From positions 1-64,000 of the forward strand of contig CM061247.1 in NCBI GenBank assembly GCA_022605425.2: a DNA stretch of 64,000 bases, in the 5' to 3' direction. The position numbers were made by a program, and so were the translations under genes. A model generated the notes under the pieces. That model was given only the letters and a program-made list of their open reading frames with translations, was not told the DNA's origin and ran no database searches. The DNA is from Hamiltosporidium tvaerminnensis (taxonomy: Eukaryota > Microsporidia > Dubosqiidae). This document shows positions 1 through 15,019 of the stretch, in pieces (positions within the stretch are counted from its first letter, which is position 1; every line of letters starts with the position of its first letter).

Positions 1-138
1 AACCCTAACCCTAACCCTAACCCTAACCCTAACCCTAACCCTAACCCTAACCCTAACCCTAACCCTAACCCTAACCCTAACCCTAACCCTAACCCTAACC
101 CTAACCCTAACCCTAACCCTAACCCTAACCCTAACCCT
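1..138. repeat. Telomeric repeat (CCCTAA)n
   Basis: About 23 uninterrupted copies of the hexamer CCCTAA (TTAGGG on the other strand) begin at the first base. The C-rich strand reads inward from the left end, as expected of a true chromosome end and not an internal tract. The repeat stops abruptly at the transition to AT-rich subtelomeric DNA. Confidence 0.98.
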
Positions 139-739
139 TATTTTAGCCTAAAGTTGGCAATTCTCAGTTATATTTTTTTTATTTAGGAATTTTATAAACA
201 TCAAATCTGTCTAGTCTTTACATTTAGTTAAACTGATATATATAGTTCATTGTTTATGTTTGAAAATAAAGTTGGTTTCGATTATAGCATTTTATATATT
301 TTTGTCTTTTATATTAAAAATTATTATAATTTAAATTTTAGTTACCTATTTTTCTTTTTGTAATTTTTTTTAGTTAAATTTTATGATTATTTTAGCTAAA
401 TGTTTTCTTGGCTAAATTTTTACCTTTATCATGTTTGCCTTACTTAAATTTATTTCTGTTATATCTTTATATATTTTTTTATTTTGAGTTTTTCTGTTCA
501 AATCTACTTTGTTTAATTTGCTGTGTTTTTTGATCTTTCTTTTGCTATTCTTTTAACAAATTAAAGAGTTTTATGGATTAAGCAGTTATTTTACAAAAAA
601 TAATTAATAGTTTTTATAATCTTTAGGTTTTAGAATAAATTAAAACTTATTTCCAAATAATGCATAAATATATGGTAATTTTTTATTAATTTATATTGAA
701 ATTCGTTAATTCATATTAATATGTTATATTTTAATATTT
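139..739. other. Subtelomeric AT-rich DNA, no gene seen
   Basis: T-rich sequence next to the telomere. No open frame of coding character, RNA gene or tandem repeat was seen. Weak similarity to the segment just before 12,530 is possible, so the duplication described next may start earlier. Confidence 0.6.
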
Positions 740-2650
740 CATTTGATATTTTCTCTTCTTGTATGATTTTGAGGTGTTAACCTTAATAAGCTTATAAAAT
801 TTACTATAATTGGAAGTTTTTGAGTGTAAGGTATTGTTGCTATTTTTTGTCTATTTACTACATTTTGACTATTAAAACATTAAATATTTATTTTAAAATA
901 ATGTTTTGTAATTGTGGTCATAATACGTTGTGTTCGGCTTAAATATGGTCATATTAAATTTGGTGAGATCGTTTTTGGAAAGCACTAAGTATACAGATAG
1001 AAACATTAATAGTAATAGGAATATTACATATCTATAGATTTTCAGATAACCTCATACTTTTTACTTTTCGTTAAATTGACCAAACTGTCAGGCATTTATT
1101 ATATATGTATTGTTTATGATACTTAAAAAGAATGTAGAGCTAAGTAAAAGAAAGAATACACGTGAAAAGGTAATTAAATATCATGCATAATACTTCTAAG
1201 AAAATTTTTAGAGTAGGATAATACTAAGGCTCTTCTTGAGTAAATTTATTATTTTTTAAATTTATACAGACATTAATATATTATTCATGTGTAATACAAT
1301 ATATATTAGCTGTTTTTAGATTTGATCCGTCTCAATCATCCATATAAATAAATCTTTTTGTTTCATATAATATAGTTCAAATTACTTATTATAAATAAAA
1401 ATGTATTAAATATTTTCATTATGTTAAGTCTTTCTATTTGACTTATGTATTAGTTTTTTGTTAAGATCAAAACGATAGAATAAAAATATAAAACATGGCA
1501 CATTAAAATGTCTCGATGTGATAACTTTATTTTTATTGTACTATTTCTATATTAAAACGAAATTTACATTTTCTTTTACATTAATTATGGCAAAATTTAA
1601 AGTTTGTTAATTATTTAAAACGTTTAAAGAAAGGCACATCAACAAATTTTGAATTTGTAGGGTAATCCTTATTTTTTTTTGTTTTCTTATATCTTTAACT
1701 TGTTTATGAAGCAATAAGAATTAACCCAAAATATAATTTAATGCTAAAATGATTTGATAATATTTTAATTTGGTATATAGGTAGTATGATTTGCTAAAAA
1801 AATAATGTTCATTATAAATCAAATTGGTTTAAATCTTTTTTTATATATATTTTTCGTAATTGCTATAAAGCTACCAAGAAATCTTCTTAGAATGAAGAAC
1901 TACGTATATTAATGTGACTTACAAGATATTGATACCATTTTCATTCAAATATATTTATTTTTGGATGTACATCAGAAAGATTAACGAAGAATATTTCATT
2001 TATGAAATCGTTGTATATTATAATCAAAAAATAAATTTCTATGATAGTATTTGTTGATTTATAGATTATCATATCAAAATTATTATTTGTCTCCTTAAAT
2101 TATAAAAGGAAAGACAATTATTTTGTAAAATTTATAAAAAACTCTAAATCTGGTTTTTTTTTGTGTTGAAGTATTTTCTACAAGTGAGTTAGGACTATCT
2201 TGTTATAAAACTACTGATTCTTTCTTGGATGAATCAAGATTAAACCTAATTCGGAAGAAATATAACTTATGCCTCAATCAACTGAAATATTTTTATTAGA
2301 ATATTCGCATCTATAATATAATATATTAAACTTTCCAAGCTGATTCGAATTATAGAACGGGCATATGAAGGTTATTGGCATGTGTTCCTATTATGGTTCA
2401 AAGGGTAGTATCTATTAATTTATCCGATCTTGGTTAAAGTCAAAATTAACCAAATAATTTAATGAATTCACTCGTAATATATTGGTAGGTTAACATTCAA
2501 TATCATAAACTGGAATTACAATACTTCGAATGCGAAGACTACATTATGGGACCGACTTTACTATTTATTAAGACTCGGAGTAAAAATGTATATCATAAAG
2601 AAAAAAAATAAAATAATGTTCTGTGAAAGAGGAAACTTTCAAAAGCATAA
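740..2650 (+). repeat. Subtelomeric duplication, copy A
   Basis: This segment matches 12,530-14,470 in the same orientation with many substitutions and small indels. Landmarks are ATAATTGGAAGTTTTTG near 810 (12,591), ATACGTTGTGTTCG near 924 (12,708), the TAGATTATCATATCAAA stretch near 2,062 (13,891) and TATTGGTAGGT near 2,479 (14,298). No open frame is conserved between the copies, so it is treated as a non-coding or fully decayed repeat. Confidence 0.8.
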
Positions 2651-5600
2651 AAACTTTTATTTACTTTTATTTAAAGAACGTTTTAGTTTATTTGTTAGAA
2701 CCTTTTTTGTTAAAGGCACACAAAAAACTATTTGTCTTGAAATATATGAGTTAAGTGTATGATTTATGGTTGATTTGTTTTCTTATTTATTAAATGTTTT
2801 TTTTAACGTATTTAATATTTTCTTTGTTTGCCTTATTCTCTATAGTTTAGCATTTAAATCTGTGCTATCCAGATTAGTTAGGTGAATTATAAATTCTGAA
2901 ACAATCGATTTTTGAACAAATTATATGTTTTTTAAAGCATTGATGAACCAAAATGAACATTTTAAATTGATATTACCATTTTAGCAGATTTTATAACTTT
3001 GCATATATTTATTAATTAAATACTTTTATATTATTTCTAATGCTAATAAAACTATTCAGCCTCACAATAATTTTGACAAATTGAATTTATTTTAATATAT
3101 ATTTTTGTAAGTATTATAATTTATAATTTTTTTCCATATCAATTAGGTAAATTCTGTTGGCTTTTGCTAATATTTTCTTTTCTCTTATATTTGGGATACT
3201 ATTTAGTATTTTAGGTGAAGAGTATCTTTATAAATATAAAATAAGCTATCATGCAAATATTTTAGTATCAATATCTATAGATATCAATAAAAACCAATGT
3301 TATTTAAGACTACTGTTATAGCAAGACAGAAATAAAAGTAACAAAATTAAATATTTGCAAACGAAAAAAAAATATTGTTAATTGAATTCATCCAGTAAAA
3401 ATATTGAAACAAAGTAGGTGACAATTAAAAATATTTACAAAGTAGAAGCAAAATTTAATTAAATATCCTCTCAATATAATATGCAAAAAAAACTACAGTA
3501 CAGAGACAAAATATAAAGCAAAAGTTTATTCTGAACCTGTGAGTAAATATAAGTAGCAATAAAAAACAAAATGTGGATTATATTTAGTTCCATAGATAAT
3601 TTGCATAGAAATCAATTCGAAATATTTTTATATGCTTATTCTTCCGGAATGTACCTTTCTTATTCAGATTATTGATTACCTAATAGTCTACTAAATAAGG
3701 TTAGGCAGAAAAAAATTATCTAGCTATCCAAAGACTCCCTACGGTTTTGTCTGTTATTTTTTTCTAAGGAGTTCAACCGAACCTTATGCCCTATTGTTTT
3801 GCTGAATTTTTTTCATTTCTAACTTCTATAAAATAATTAAGCACTATCTTACATATCTGGAACTTATATCATCATCATGTTTCTTCTGCTAAAAATAAAG
3901 AATGAAATATCGTGTAATGAACTTTTAAAAAAGAAATTTGGAATAAAGAATTTATTTCAAAAATAAATCACTCGTACAAAATTAATATAAACTTCTCGAA
4001 TTTCTAATAGAACATATAAACAGAAAAGATAATTTTTTTCAGCAACAAGATAGTGTTAGAACTCTACGCCAGACAGTCTTCATACATATACATCACATCT
4101 TTCTTCTCGAACACTCTTGATTATTAGATTTATGAATGAGGTAATAACAAATTAATAGATTGCTCAGCAAGCTCTTTGCTTGTCATATTATCCTATTTCT
4201 GTATTAGAAAGCTTTTACGGACTTTACATATTTTGTGCTAATTTGAAAATCTTCTTGTTCAATAAATTCTGAAAAACATCATGAATGAGACTAGTTTCTA
4301 CCTATACAGCTTTATTAAAAACAAACTCTACGTATCTATCCCAAAACTACAATTTCTTTTACTATCATACTTTTCGGTATTAAAACTAAAGAAACATTCA
4401 ACTTTAGTCATACCAAAAGAGAAATTGCCTCATTGAAGAAATAAAAAACAATTATATGCACCTCTTTTCAATTTTTCTTTCTCTGCTTTTGAATTTTTCT
4501 TTGTTTTTTCTATTCGCATTCCTTCTTTTACACTATCAATTCAGTTTCTCTATCGAAGAGAATATTTTTAGTATCGAATTGTCAGAGTGAGCCTTAGAAA
4601 ATAAAAATAAAAGAAATTTAAGAAATATATTGAATTTACATAGAAAGCCAATATAAAGAAAATTAATATTTTAAATATCTGAAGATAATTTTCATGAAAT
4701 TTTTATTTCTTTATTTCTAACACGAATATTCAAGTGTAAGAGAACATCATTTTATTGGACTATTTTGTATCCTTTCTCTCCTTAATTTAAAAGATTGGAT
4801 ATTGCAACAATGAAAAAATGAAATCAATTTTCATAAAATATTAGTAAAATTCATATTAAACTTTTTCGTAATTCTACTAAAAACTTTGTTTGAATAAAAT
4901 CAACACATGCGAATCATTTTTTAATTTTACAGGAAGAATAATAAATAAAAAAAATCGCTATATTTTGAATTTAAATTTATTACAATTCTATCAGTAATTT
5001 CTACTTGAAAATATTTTTCGAAAACAAAACTATTTGTTAGAATTCAAAATCAATTACAAAACTATCGCTTACGTTTGTTATGATATAATAAAATTATTTG
5101 CGTTTTATGGGGCCTTTTCACTTGTATTTTTTTATTTTGGTTTTTGTGCAACTTGTGTCTATTATTCTTCTGAATGAACGTTAAATATTTAAAAATGAAA
5201 TACAAGCATTTTATATTTTGCATTCTTAATATACATTCATATATAAAAGCATATCTTGGTTAAATAACACCATTTTCTTATATGCAGTAATAGGATATGT
5301 CAGGTTAGTGCAAAATTAAGAAATTTAAAGAATATAGGGCCTCTAGAAAAACAATATATAGATTTCTATTTTATAAATGTAAAACTTTATTAAAAAAATT
5401 GTTTTTATATAGTTTCAAAGGATTTATTTGCTCAGTTATGATTTAAGATAATATTTTTGAGAAAAAAATTTGGAATATACGACTATAAAACCCACCAGCG
5501 ATAAGCATAAATATATTAAATAAGTGCATTTATCATATGCCTACACTGTATTTTTTCGAGGGAATTTGGTAATTCTTTCATTCGTAAACATAACCAGGAA

Positions 5601-8099
5601 TACTTTAATAGTTTATTATTATTTTGAAAACGTTCAAATCAAAGAGTTTAGTTATTTTGGAATCTGATTTATTGTAAAAAGCAAATTTCACAAAATTGGC
5701 AAAAAAGGTTTATTGGTTTTTAAATAAAATATTATGCGCTTTGTTATATACAATAAAAAAAATTAGTCTTAACTTAAATAGATTAAAAAAAATCTAATTA
5801 CTTGGCTTCAGTAATTTATAGCAAGTAAATGGTTAAACAAAAATCTTTCAATTTATTATTATATAGTTATTGTTAGTTAAAACCTCTAAAATAGCAAGGT
5901 GACCCAAAAGAAGAGTTTTCTTACTTTTAGCAGGGAGATTCTAAAAATTTCAAATCATCTGAAAATTTATTTTTAGAAATCATTATAAATGTACAAAAAA
6001 AATCAAATATGTTTCTTAAAATATTGACAATATAACTCAACTATTCTAAATTTTTTAAATTAATCATATAAAACAAAAATAAACATATTTTTTGATTTAA
6101 TCTTTCCGGGCATATTTTTGTAAAAGATAAAAATTACAAATTCTAAGAAAATATACTTTTGATAATTTTTAAAAATATTAAAAAAATATGGTATCATATA
6201 TTTAGGTGCATAGTTGCTTTTGTAAACAAATGTCACTTATTTAAAATATAAATGTGATGTTTCCATGGTGTTTGATAAGTTCATTTCAGAGATTTTACTT
6301 TTTTCAAAAGAAACATACATTTTTTATTTTATCTAGTGTATTTCATTTTTAAAGTATTAATTCAAATTGTTTAAATTATTTCATATCTGTTATAAATGTC
6401 TTTTTATTTAAAAACGAAATAAAAAAGAACTTTATTCATATATTTATCTCCTAAAAGTTCATGAAAAATATTCAATTTTATAGAACTTCAAAAAAAAACA
6501 TTATTTAAACTACGAATTTACTTTACTTAATCTTTTAAATTAATTCCTTTCCGTTTTGCAGTTTGCAAAATCAAATGGCGAAAATAAAAATATGAATTCT
6601 TTTTAAACGATGTAAAATTTTAAATTCCTATACATTAGTCTTTTATTAATATGAAATACGCATTAAATTACATTCGAATATTAAATTATAGTCTTCAAAA
6701 AAATTAGGTTTTGTAATGTTGTGATTTTATAACTGATCAAAATATTTTATAGAATATAATTCTGTTATGATTTACAACAATTGGTTGATTTTACAGCAGT
6801 TTAATCTCACCAAATGGTTATAATAATTTTTTTTACAAAAAAAGTTAGATTATTCATTCTACATACTAATATATATTTTATAAAAATCAAAGGGAATATA
6901 GATTTATCAACAAAGAAGATTTAATATTTTTAAAGCGCAAAATTCAAAATCATACAATAATGTTAATAAAATAACAAAAAATAAGCAATTTTTCATTTGA
7001 AGATGGGATTCACAGAATATCATTGAATCTGTTGACCATACAGATATCCTTGGTACATACAAATAGAAACTGAGGCGCTTGGTTGTGATAAGTTTAAGCT
7101 GATGTCCGGAGGCATTATATCTTGATTGATCTTAATTTTATTTAATATATAAATGAGATTATGAAAGTACCAGCTTTAAGTCAGTATAGTTCTACAAAAG
7201 AAATTTATCAAAATGGAAATCAAAGCTTTTGAACTTTTAGACAGAAAATATGATAAATGAATTCAAATTAAGCGGTTTTCATAGCTAATAATAGATATTT
7301 TAATACATTTAAAAATTCTTTCTTGTTGATAACATTCGTGAAATGTTTTTTTTAAAAAAAGTGCTATTCTTTCTATTGCTAACTTCACGTCAATACATGC
7401 TGTATATAAAAAAAATAAAATTCTATAATCATAGCATGATTTGGTATTGCGATATGCTTTTTTTTTATTTTCACTTTTCATATTTAATTCTTTATATTCG
7501 GTAAGATCAAAAGAAGGTTTATACTGAATATATTTCTGGTATCTAATTAAGTTAATTGTTTATGAATTCTTTTTTTTATAAACGCATGCTAAAGGCTATA
7601 TTTATACAAATTATACAAACATCGAAGAAATAAAGTTTTCTATTTATAATATGGTGTATCATACCAATACCCTTACATATAAAATATATTACAAAGGTGA
7701 TGTTTAAAGAATCATATAGTTTTAAAAAGCTTTTAGATTTAAATTAACTGTTCTTCCTTTTGATATAACTTCTACTATTGAAATATTAAATCTTTTAATT
7801 TGGATCTGTTAATAAAGAGATAAAACGTATATAGCAATTAATTTTATAAACGTCTTTATAAATTACTCTTGGTTTCTTAGAATTATATGTTCACATAGAA
7901 ATAAATGTGCTGATTTTATATATGACCATCTCTACTGACAAGGCCTTACTATCTACCTTTATCACAATACTTTTATTATTCATAAAAAGCCAATCTTTAT
8001 TATTACCTTAAAATAAACCACTGTTCTTAGATACTCTTATCAATGTCAATATTTAGATTTGTAAGTTAGATTTTGACATATTCTATGCAAGTTTTTATA
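2651..8099. other. Subtelomeric AT-rich DNA, no gene supported
   Basis: About 5.4 kb of very AT-rich sequence. The only frame above 60 codons (7,263-7,481, minus) has no signal, domain or sensible composition and is taken as chance. No RNA gene or clear repeat was seen. Confidence 0.6.
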
Positions 8100-10900
8100 C
8101 CATTTGTGTTTAAAATTTATCCGTATGTTTAGTTTATACTATACTGGAAGATTCGAAAGTTATCCGAAATTCAAAATAAAAAATTTTCGTTTTGATGAAT
8201 AAAGGTATTCAAAAAACAATATCTCAAATTTACCATCTTTTATTTTTTCTAAAAAAATATTTTAAGTCTTCAAAAAATTTTTGGTATTTTGTTATATTAG
8301 TTTTGATATAGTTGTATTAAAAATTGCAAAATTCTAAAAATAACCTAAAATATATCTAATTTATTGCCCAAAGAATGTCAGAAATATTGCATATATATTT
8401 ATAAAGATCTGGATGATATCATGATAAAATTCGACAAGTTTTTTTCGTAAATTTTTTAGTTACTTTTTTTGATTTGTTTGATCATATTTCGTATAGTCGT
8501 ATATACAGCAAAAAAATTTAAAAAAAAAGTGACTTAAAAAATAACGTTTTAATGCATAAAAATACATTAAAATAAATAACGAATTTTATGTTTATGTCTA
8601 TTTAAAATATAGCAGTTGCTTTTAGAAATTTAAATTACTTATTTTTGTACTGTTGGCTGATATATTTTCGATATATGTATAGAGAAGTTTAAACATTATG
8701 AAAAAATCGAGTTTCACAAAAATACTATAAAATACTTAGAGACGCTAGAAAAATTATAGAAAATCAAATTGCAAAAATATTTTTAATCATGCAAATAATG
8801 TTCTATTTTTTTGTGGGTTTAATCGATACTCAAATCTTTGAGTTTTTTAGATATATACCTGAAATATTCCAGTTTGGAAAATGCAAAGAAACTCTAAAAC
8901 TACAAACATTTATATTAATGCTTCGAGTAGTCTTAAAATAACTAAGAGGTTTTGATAAGTAACAGTTTGAATTTTATTTTTTTTTTCAAATCTGTCAAAA
9001 ACGCAAAGTATATAGTGTATGAAGCAATTTAAAAAACGTAAAAATTTTATTTTTAAATTAATCCGTCCTATTTAAAACATCAAATATGTATCATATGTTC
9101 GTTTATTATAACTGTATAATTATCGTTATATAAATTAAAAGTATATTTGCTTTTAAATGTTAAGTATTTTATTTTTTCGAATTTGTTTTATTTCATTTAC
9201 GCATACTAGTTTGAATGATTCGAAAATCTATCAAAATATAATAAAAAAATATATGTTTGGTTGGATAATAATTTAAATGAAAATTTCTGATGCTAAGGAA
9301 AATTATTGTTTACAATTTAGAATAAAATCTAGTCATTTTTATTGGCTTCTTTTATTGCTTGATTTTTTATATTTGTTATATAAATTCACTTGTATCAGTA
9401 TTCTGAATTTTAAAATTTCAGAATACAGTGTAAAAAACAATGTTAATTTAAGACTCAAAAAGTGATAAAAATACTACAAATATGTAAATAAAATTCAAAT
9501 GTTGTGTTGGATTGCAATTCTGTATGTTTTATTTTATTTCCATAACCTTTATATTCTTCGATTTTTTTTTATATTTTTGTATTTAGTATATGAAACAAAT
9601 CGAGAATTATCAAAAAATATCGATAATAAAATATTTTTTAACTCGTTAAAAAAACATCTAAAAATACAATAAATGTTCTAATAAAGAAGCAAAAGTTATG
9701 TTTTAAATAAAATTTTATTGCCTTTAAGGACATTTTTTTATACCTTTTTTTTAATATTTTGCACTATATCATGTATATATGCATTGAGGAAATTCCAAAA
9801 TTTACAGAAAAATGACTAAAGCGATAACCGTTTAATATATGAAAATTACTAGAAAAGATTGAATCGTTGTATAAAGAATAAATAGATGTATGCCAGATGA
9901 AATATAATTTTTTTCTACGATAAAGTAATCAAAGATCCCTAAGTTTTCGATGTAGTTACATATCTTCCTAGAAAAGACTCTAGAATTATAAAAAAAAACT
10001 ACGATGTAATAGCGGAAAATTCTGTATATTCTACTAAAATGTTTTTAGTTATCTCACATAATTTTTTTATATCAAACTTCATTTTTAAATTTAATATTCA
10101 GTGTTTTTGATTTATATTAGATATGTATTGTATGAAAAGATTGAAATAGAAAAAAAAATGTACTCAAAGTATATATGATTTTATTCATAAAACTTATACG
10201 AATATTACAAATGTGTTTATACCAATTCAATAAATATCTCTTGAATTTAAATTTTTGTTTTTATATTAAATTTATCTTACCTAATTTTTTTTGATTGCTT
10301 TCTTTATAGCTATAGTGAAACCTTAATTATTATGCCAAAATCGATTACAAAACAAAATATCTTTTAAAATCTAAAAATCATGGAACAAATATCGGAAATA
10401 TGAAAATGATTGTTTTTACAATGTACAATCATATTTGTGTTATCTTGGTTTATAGTTTTTCATATATAGTTTTTTTATTTCTAGCATGTATTGTATATAT
10501 TTATGACTCACCTTGAGAATTAGATAAAAAATTATTAAAAATACGTAAGTTTAAAAATTACAAATTCTTCTGAGTACACAGATAGAGTCATAATAATTCT
10601 GATTTTAAATGACTTATCTGTTCGAATTTTTTTTATTTGAACTTGACTATTTTTTTGGTTTCTGTTCAAATAGTTTTTTGCTGGTGATATGAACAATTCT
10701 CAAATTCAAAAAAATCTTGATTGAAAGGTATATGTTTACTAGAAATAAAAATCAAAACATAACAGATTTTAAAAATAATACAGTTTAATTTTTGTTGTAA
10801 ATTTCTGATATTTTACGATTATTTTTGGTACCTGTTTTTTTTATTGGTAGCATATATATCGTTTTGAAGATTCCATAGAAATGAAAAATTCGATTTAAAA
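8100..10900. repeat. Field of diverged repeat modules
   Basis: A module of roughly 80-100 bases recurs here with heavy divergence: a T-rich run, then a TAGTATATATGTAT-like segment, then a GAAGATTCGAAAAAT-like segment rich in AAAAAT. Examples begin near 8,120, 8,650, 8,840, 9,180, 9,570, 9,735, 10,100, 10,460 and 10,830. Spacing is irregular. The pattern was judged by eye; composition bias inflates apparent similarity, so boundaries and copy number are approximate. Confidence 0.4.
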
Positions 10901-12529
10901 AAATATAATTTGTAATATTTAAAAATTTCTCTAAACATGACAACTGGCTTTAGTACTTTTTAATTGGTTTTTAATATATTGTAGATTTAATTAAGATTTC
11001 GTTTAAAGTATTCTTCTTTTTTTATTAATTTCGTTTTTTTATTTAGTGGATTATGAAATTTTGTTTAGATTATATATTTTTTATTAATAATCTTATTTTA
11101 CTTATATCATTATCATATTTTTTTATTCTATATAGTTATAATTTTCTTTATAGAGTTATTAAGTTATCATGTTATTTATTTATTTAGTTATTGAATTATT
11201 TAAAATTTATTTATTAAGTATTTCTCAATTTATTTATATAAAGTTATTTTACTTTTGAAAAAATATATTAGGATGTGAATTTGCTATCTATAATTCAATT
11301 TATTGATTAAAAATTTGTTATTATAAACTATACTACTTGGATTAACAGTGTTTTCTGTATAATTTAAATAGCCCAGTAATTTCATTTGCTTTGAGATTAA
11401 AGTTTTATTATTATATGCATTTCTTTTTAAATATTACTTTAAACTATACGGTCTAGTGAACAAAAAATACCATTTCTTACCTAGTTATATTAATTTTAAT
11501 TTTTTTGTGTGGTTTTCTGAATAATGCAATTATAAAGGCTCGTGAATGTGATATATTTTTTAAAAATTAATTCCGATTTTTTATTTGACTCCATACACAA
11601 TAATTTAGCTTAAAATTAAAATTTTGGAATCAAATAAAAAATCAATATTCCGTAGAATACGAGATAATTCTAACAAATATATATTTTTCTAATTTAATGC
11701 TTATAAAAGTTTTTTGTTTTTCATTTTTTTTATTATTTTGTCTATTCTTTTGAAATAAGTCATATATTTTAGTAAAGATAAATGTATTTTATATTATGTA
11801 GTAGAGTTCTAATATTTCTTAAACATTTAAAAATTCAGTACATATTTATATTCTTTCCACTTTAAGTTTAAGTATTTTTAGTCTTTATTTTTCTTGATAT
11901 ATTTAAACTAGTTAAATTGTTTTCGAAGATCACCAGTCGTAAATTAGCAGCTCCCTTTATTTGTCTAATAATTTTATACTAAAAAACTTATATGGTTTTA
12001 AGATCGATATAACCTATTTTTTTTAACCATAATATAAAACTAGTATTATTTATCTTGTTAATATATAAAAGTTTTTCTAAAAAAAATACTATTTTGCATT
12101 TGTATTTTTGTCAATATTTTTTATTTTTTAAGTTTTTTGTAAATTGACTAGTTGATTTTATTTTACTTATTTTATTTTTTTTTAAATAATTTAAAATTTC
12201 TTCTGGTATCTAGTTTGTTTGACTCAATTTTATTTAGGTGAACCTTTACCTACTTTTTTTAATTTGTAGATATCTTTTTCATACCAGTATTTGTTTTTAC
12301 CTCAATATGTTACATGGTTACTTAATCAAGCACTTATTTCATGCGTAAAAAACCTTTCTAATTGTTTAAATCTTTAATTTATATTCTAAAGTAATACTTA
12401 TTTTTAAATAAAATATAGGTTTATTCTATTTTTATGGAATTTTTGTATATCTTATAGCAATTTTATATCCAGGTATCTTAAAATTTCTTATTTTATATCA
12501 TTATGTTATATTTAAATATATAATTAAGT
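10901..12529. other. AT-rich DNA, no gene seen
   Basis: T-rich sequence between the module field and duplication copy B. No supported feature was found. Confidence 0.6.
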
Positions 12530-14470
12530 TTTACCTCTTCTTATGCTATTTGATGGAGTTAAGCCAAATAGACTTTAAAAATTAACCATAATTGGAAGTT
12601 TTTGTGTGTAAGGTATTTTTTGTTTTTTTATGCTTATTACGAACATTCGGACAATTAAAAACATAACTTATTATCTAAAACGAAGATTTTTTTATCTTGA
12701 TCATCATACGTTGTGTTCGATCTAAATATGACTGTATTAAATTTCGTGAAATTGTTTTTAGAAGCCTTTAATATATTGTATGAAACATTAATCATATATG
12801 GAATTTATGCGTAACTATAGATTTCTATATAACCTTATACTATTTACTTTTACTTTTACTTTTTCTTAATTTATGCAATCTTTAATAGCGCTTAATTATA
12901 TATTAGTGTTTATGTTACTTAAAAAGAAACTAAATCTAATATAAAGAAAGATAATGTGTTAAGGTGTATCTATATCTTATATATAATGCTTTAATGAGAA
13001 TATATATGAAAAAATATATTATTGCTTTTTTTGAAATGGATATGATATTATTTAGATTTATACAGACATTAATTTTTGATTCATATGCAAAACAATCTAT
13101 ATAATAATTTAAAAATTTGATTCGTCTCAATATATCCATATAAATAAATATTTTGTTTCATAATATATAGCCAGTGTGAACCAGATTAATTGTTATTAAT
13201 ATAAATGTATTAAATATTTTGATTTTGTAAATTATTTTTATTAGACTATACATTATTGTACTGAAAAGATCTAAAGAATGAAATTTGGATAAAAAATATA
13301 ATGCATTAAAATGTTTTGAAATGATAACTATATTTTTATTCTACTACTTCTATATTAAAACTACATTTAAATAACAGTTTCTACATTACTTATAATTTAA
13401 TTTTAATTCAATTTATTCGTCTACCTAGTTTATAGATAATTGCTTACTAATTTTTAAATAGTATGGTTATATGTATTTTTTTAGTTTTCTTAGATATTTA
13501 ACCTGTTTACAAAGTATTACGTTTTACCACAAAAAATAATTTAATGAAAACCTAAATTAGGTAAAATTTTTGTTATGGTATAAATATAAAATAAATCAAA
13601 AACATAAATTATAAATGTAATAAAGTATAATTTAAATTTATGAACTCATTTTTCTAAAATCCTTCATTTATATTTTTCTTAATAGAAGATATAAAGCTTC
13701 GAAGAAATCTCCTAAAAATAAAGAACTAATTATACAAAGGTGAATTACAAAATATTTGTAACATTTGAAATGTAAATATATTTATAGTTGCGATATTAAT
13801 GTATGAAGACCAAAAAAGAATATTAGTTATATGAAATTATTCATATATTATAATGAAAGTATAATTCCTAAGATAATCTTTGTTGATTTGTAGATTATCA
13901 TATCAAATTTATGACTTGTCTGATTAAAATATAAAATGAAAGACAATTGTTTATTAAAAATTACAAAAACTATATAGATCGCGTTTTTAATCCTTAGCAT
14001 CTTCTATAGGTGACTTAAGACAATCTTCCTATGAAAGTTCCGATATCTATTTTATTTTGAGATATAAATCTAATGTTGAAGCCATATAATTAATACACGA
14101 TTAACTTATATATTACTAGAATATTTAGACATGAATTTTCTATCTTACATCGTTTGAGCTGATTTAGATTCTGAAAGAAACATATTTCTAATTATTTCTA
14201 TCGTTTTCTTCTATGATTCAAAGAGCGAGTGAAAGAACTCAATCGATCTTGACTAAAGTCAGAATTACCTAAATAAATGAATTCATTTATCGAGAATATT
14301 TTGGTAGGTAATAACCTATCAAGATCATTAATTTTAATTGTCATAATCGAATCTCAAAAAGTCAAAATATTGGACAGAATTGGCTATTAGAAAAGATTCG
14401 GTCGGAATGTTTACCATAAAAAAAAGATAAAATAATATGCTGTAGTTAAGGCTAAAATTTTTAAATCTTA
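12530..14470 (+). repeat. Subtelomeric duplication, copy B
   Basis: Partner of 740-2,650, in direct orientation about 11.8 kb further in. Similarity runs from an ATGTTATATTT block near 12,503 through TACGTTGTGTTCGA (12,709) and the CAATCGATCTTGACTAAAGTC region (about 14,249) to an AATAATATGCTGT block near 14,430. Weaker matches may continue some 80 bases further. A 67-codon minus-strand frame at 12,936-13,139 is not preserved in copy A and is not called a gene. Confidence 0.8.
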
Positions 14471-15019
14471 ATATCTTTTTTTCACTTCTTATCACAATAC
14501 ATTATTCATTTAGTTTATCTTGACCTATTTCGATTTAAAAAACAAAACAACAACTTTTGTTTTATGATTAATGCGTGGGTTATAGCATCTATACTAGAGT
14601 TGTGTTCTTTTTAAAAAAATGTGTTTTCCTAAACTATAAGTAATTTTAAGCATTGAAAAACATGTTAAGGAATGTAAAATGAATTTTTCTAACTTGAAAT
14701 TAAATCCAAATGAAGTATGGAAATTCAGGGAGATTTATTTAAACCATTAGAAAAATAGTAAATAGGTTCGTCGATATCAAATTAATTGGTTTATCGTATA
14801 ATTTAATGGAGGAAACTCAACCAGGTTATAAAATAATGTGTATGTAAAGGAAATAAGAATCGGTTTACACTTTCGCTTAATATATATTTATGAAAGTTAA
14901 GGAATATTGAATTATTTACTTTATACAATTCAGAAAAAATATTTAATGCTAGCCTAATCTGTGAAAAAAACGTATGAGGAAGATCGGGAAAATTGAAGTA
15001 TTTTTTCCCAATTTTAATA

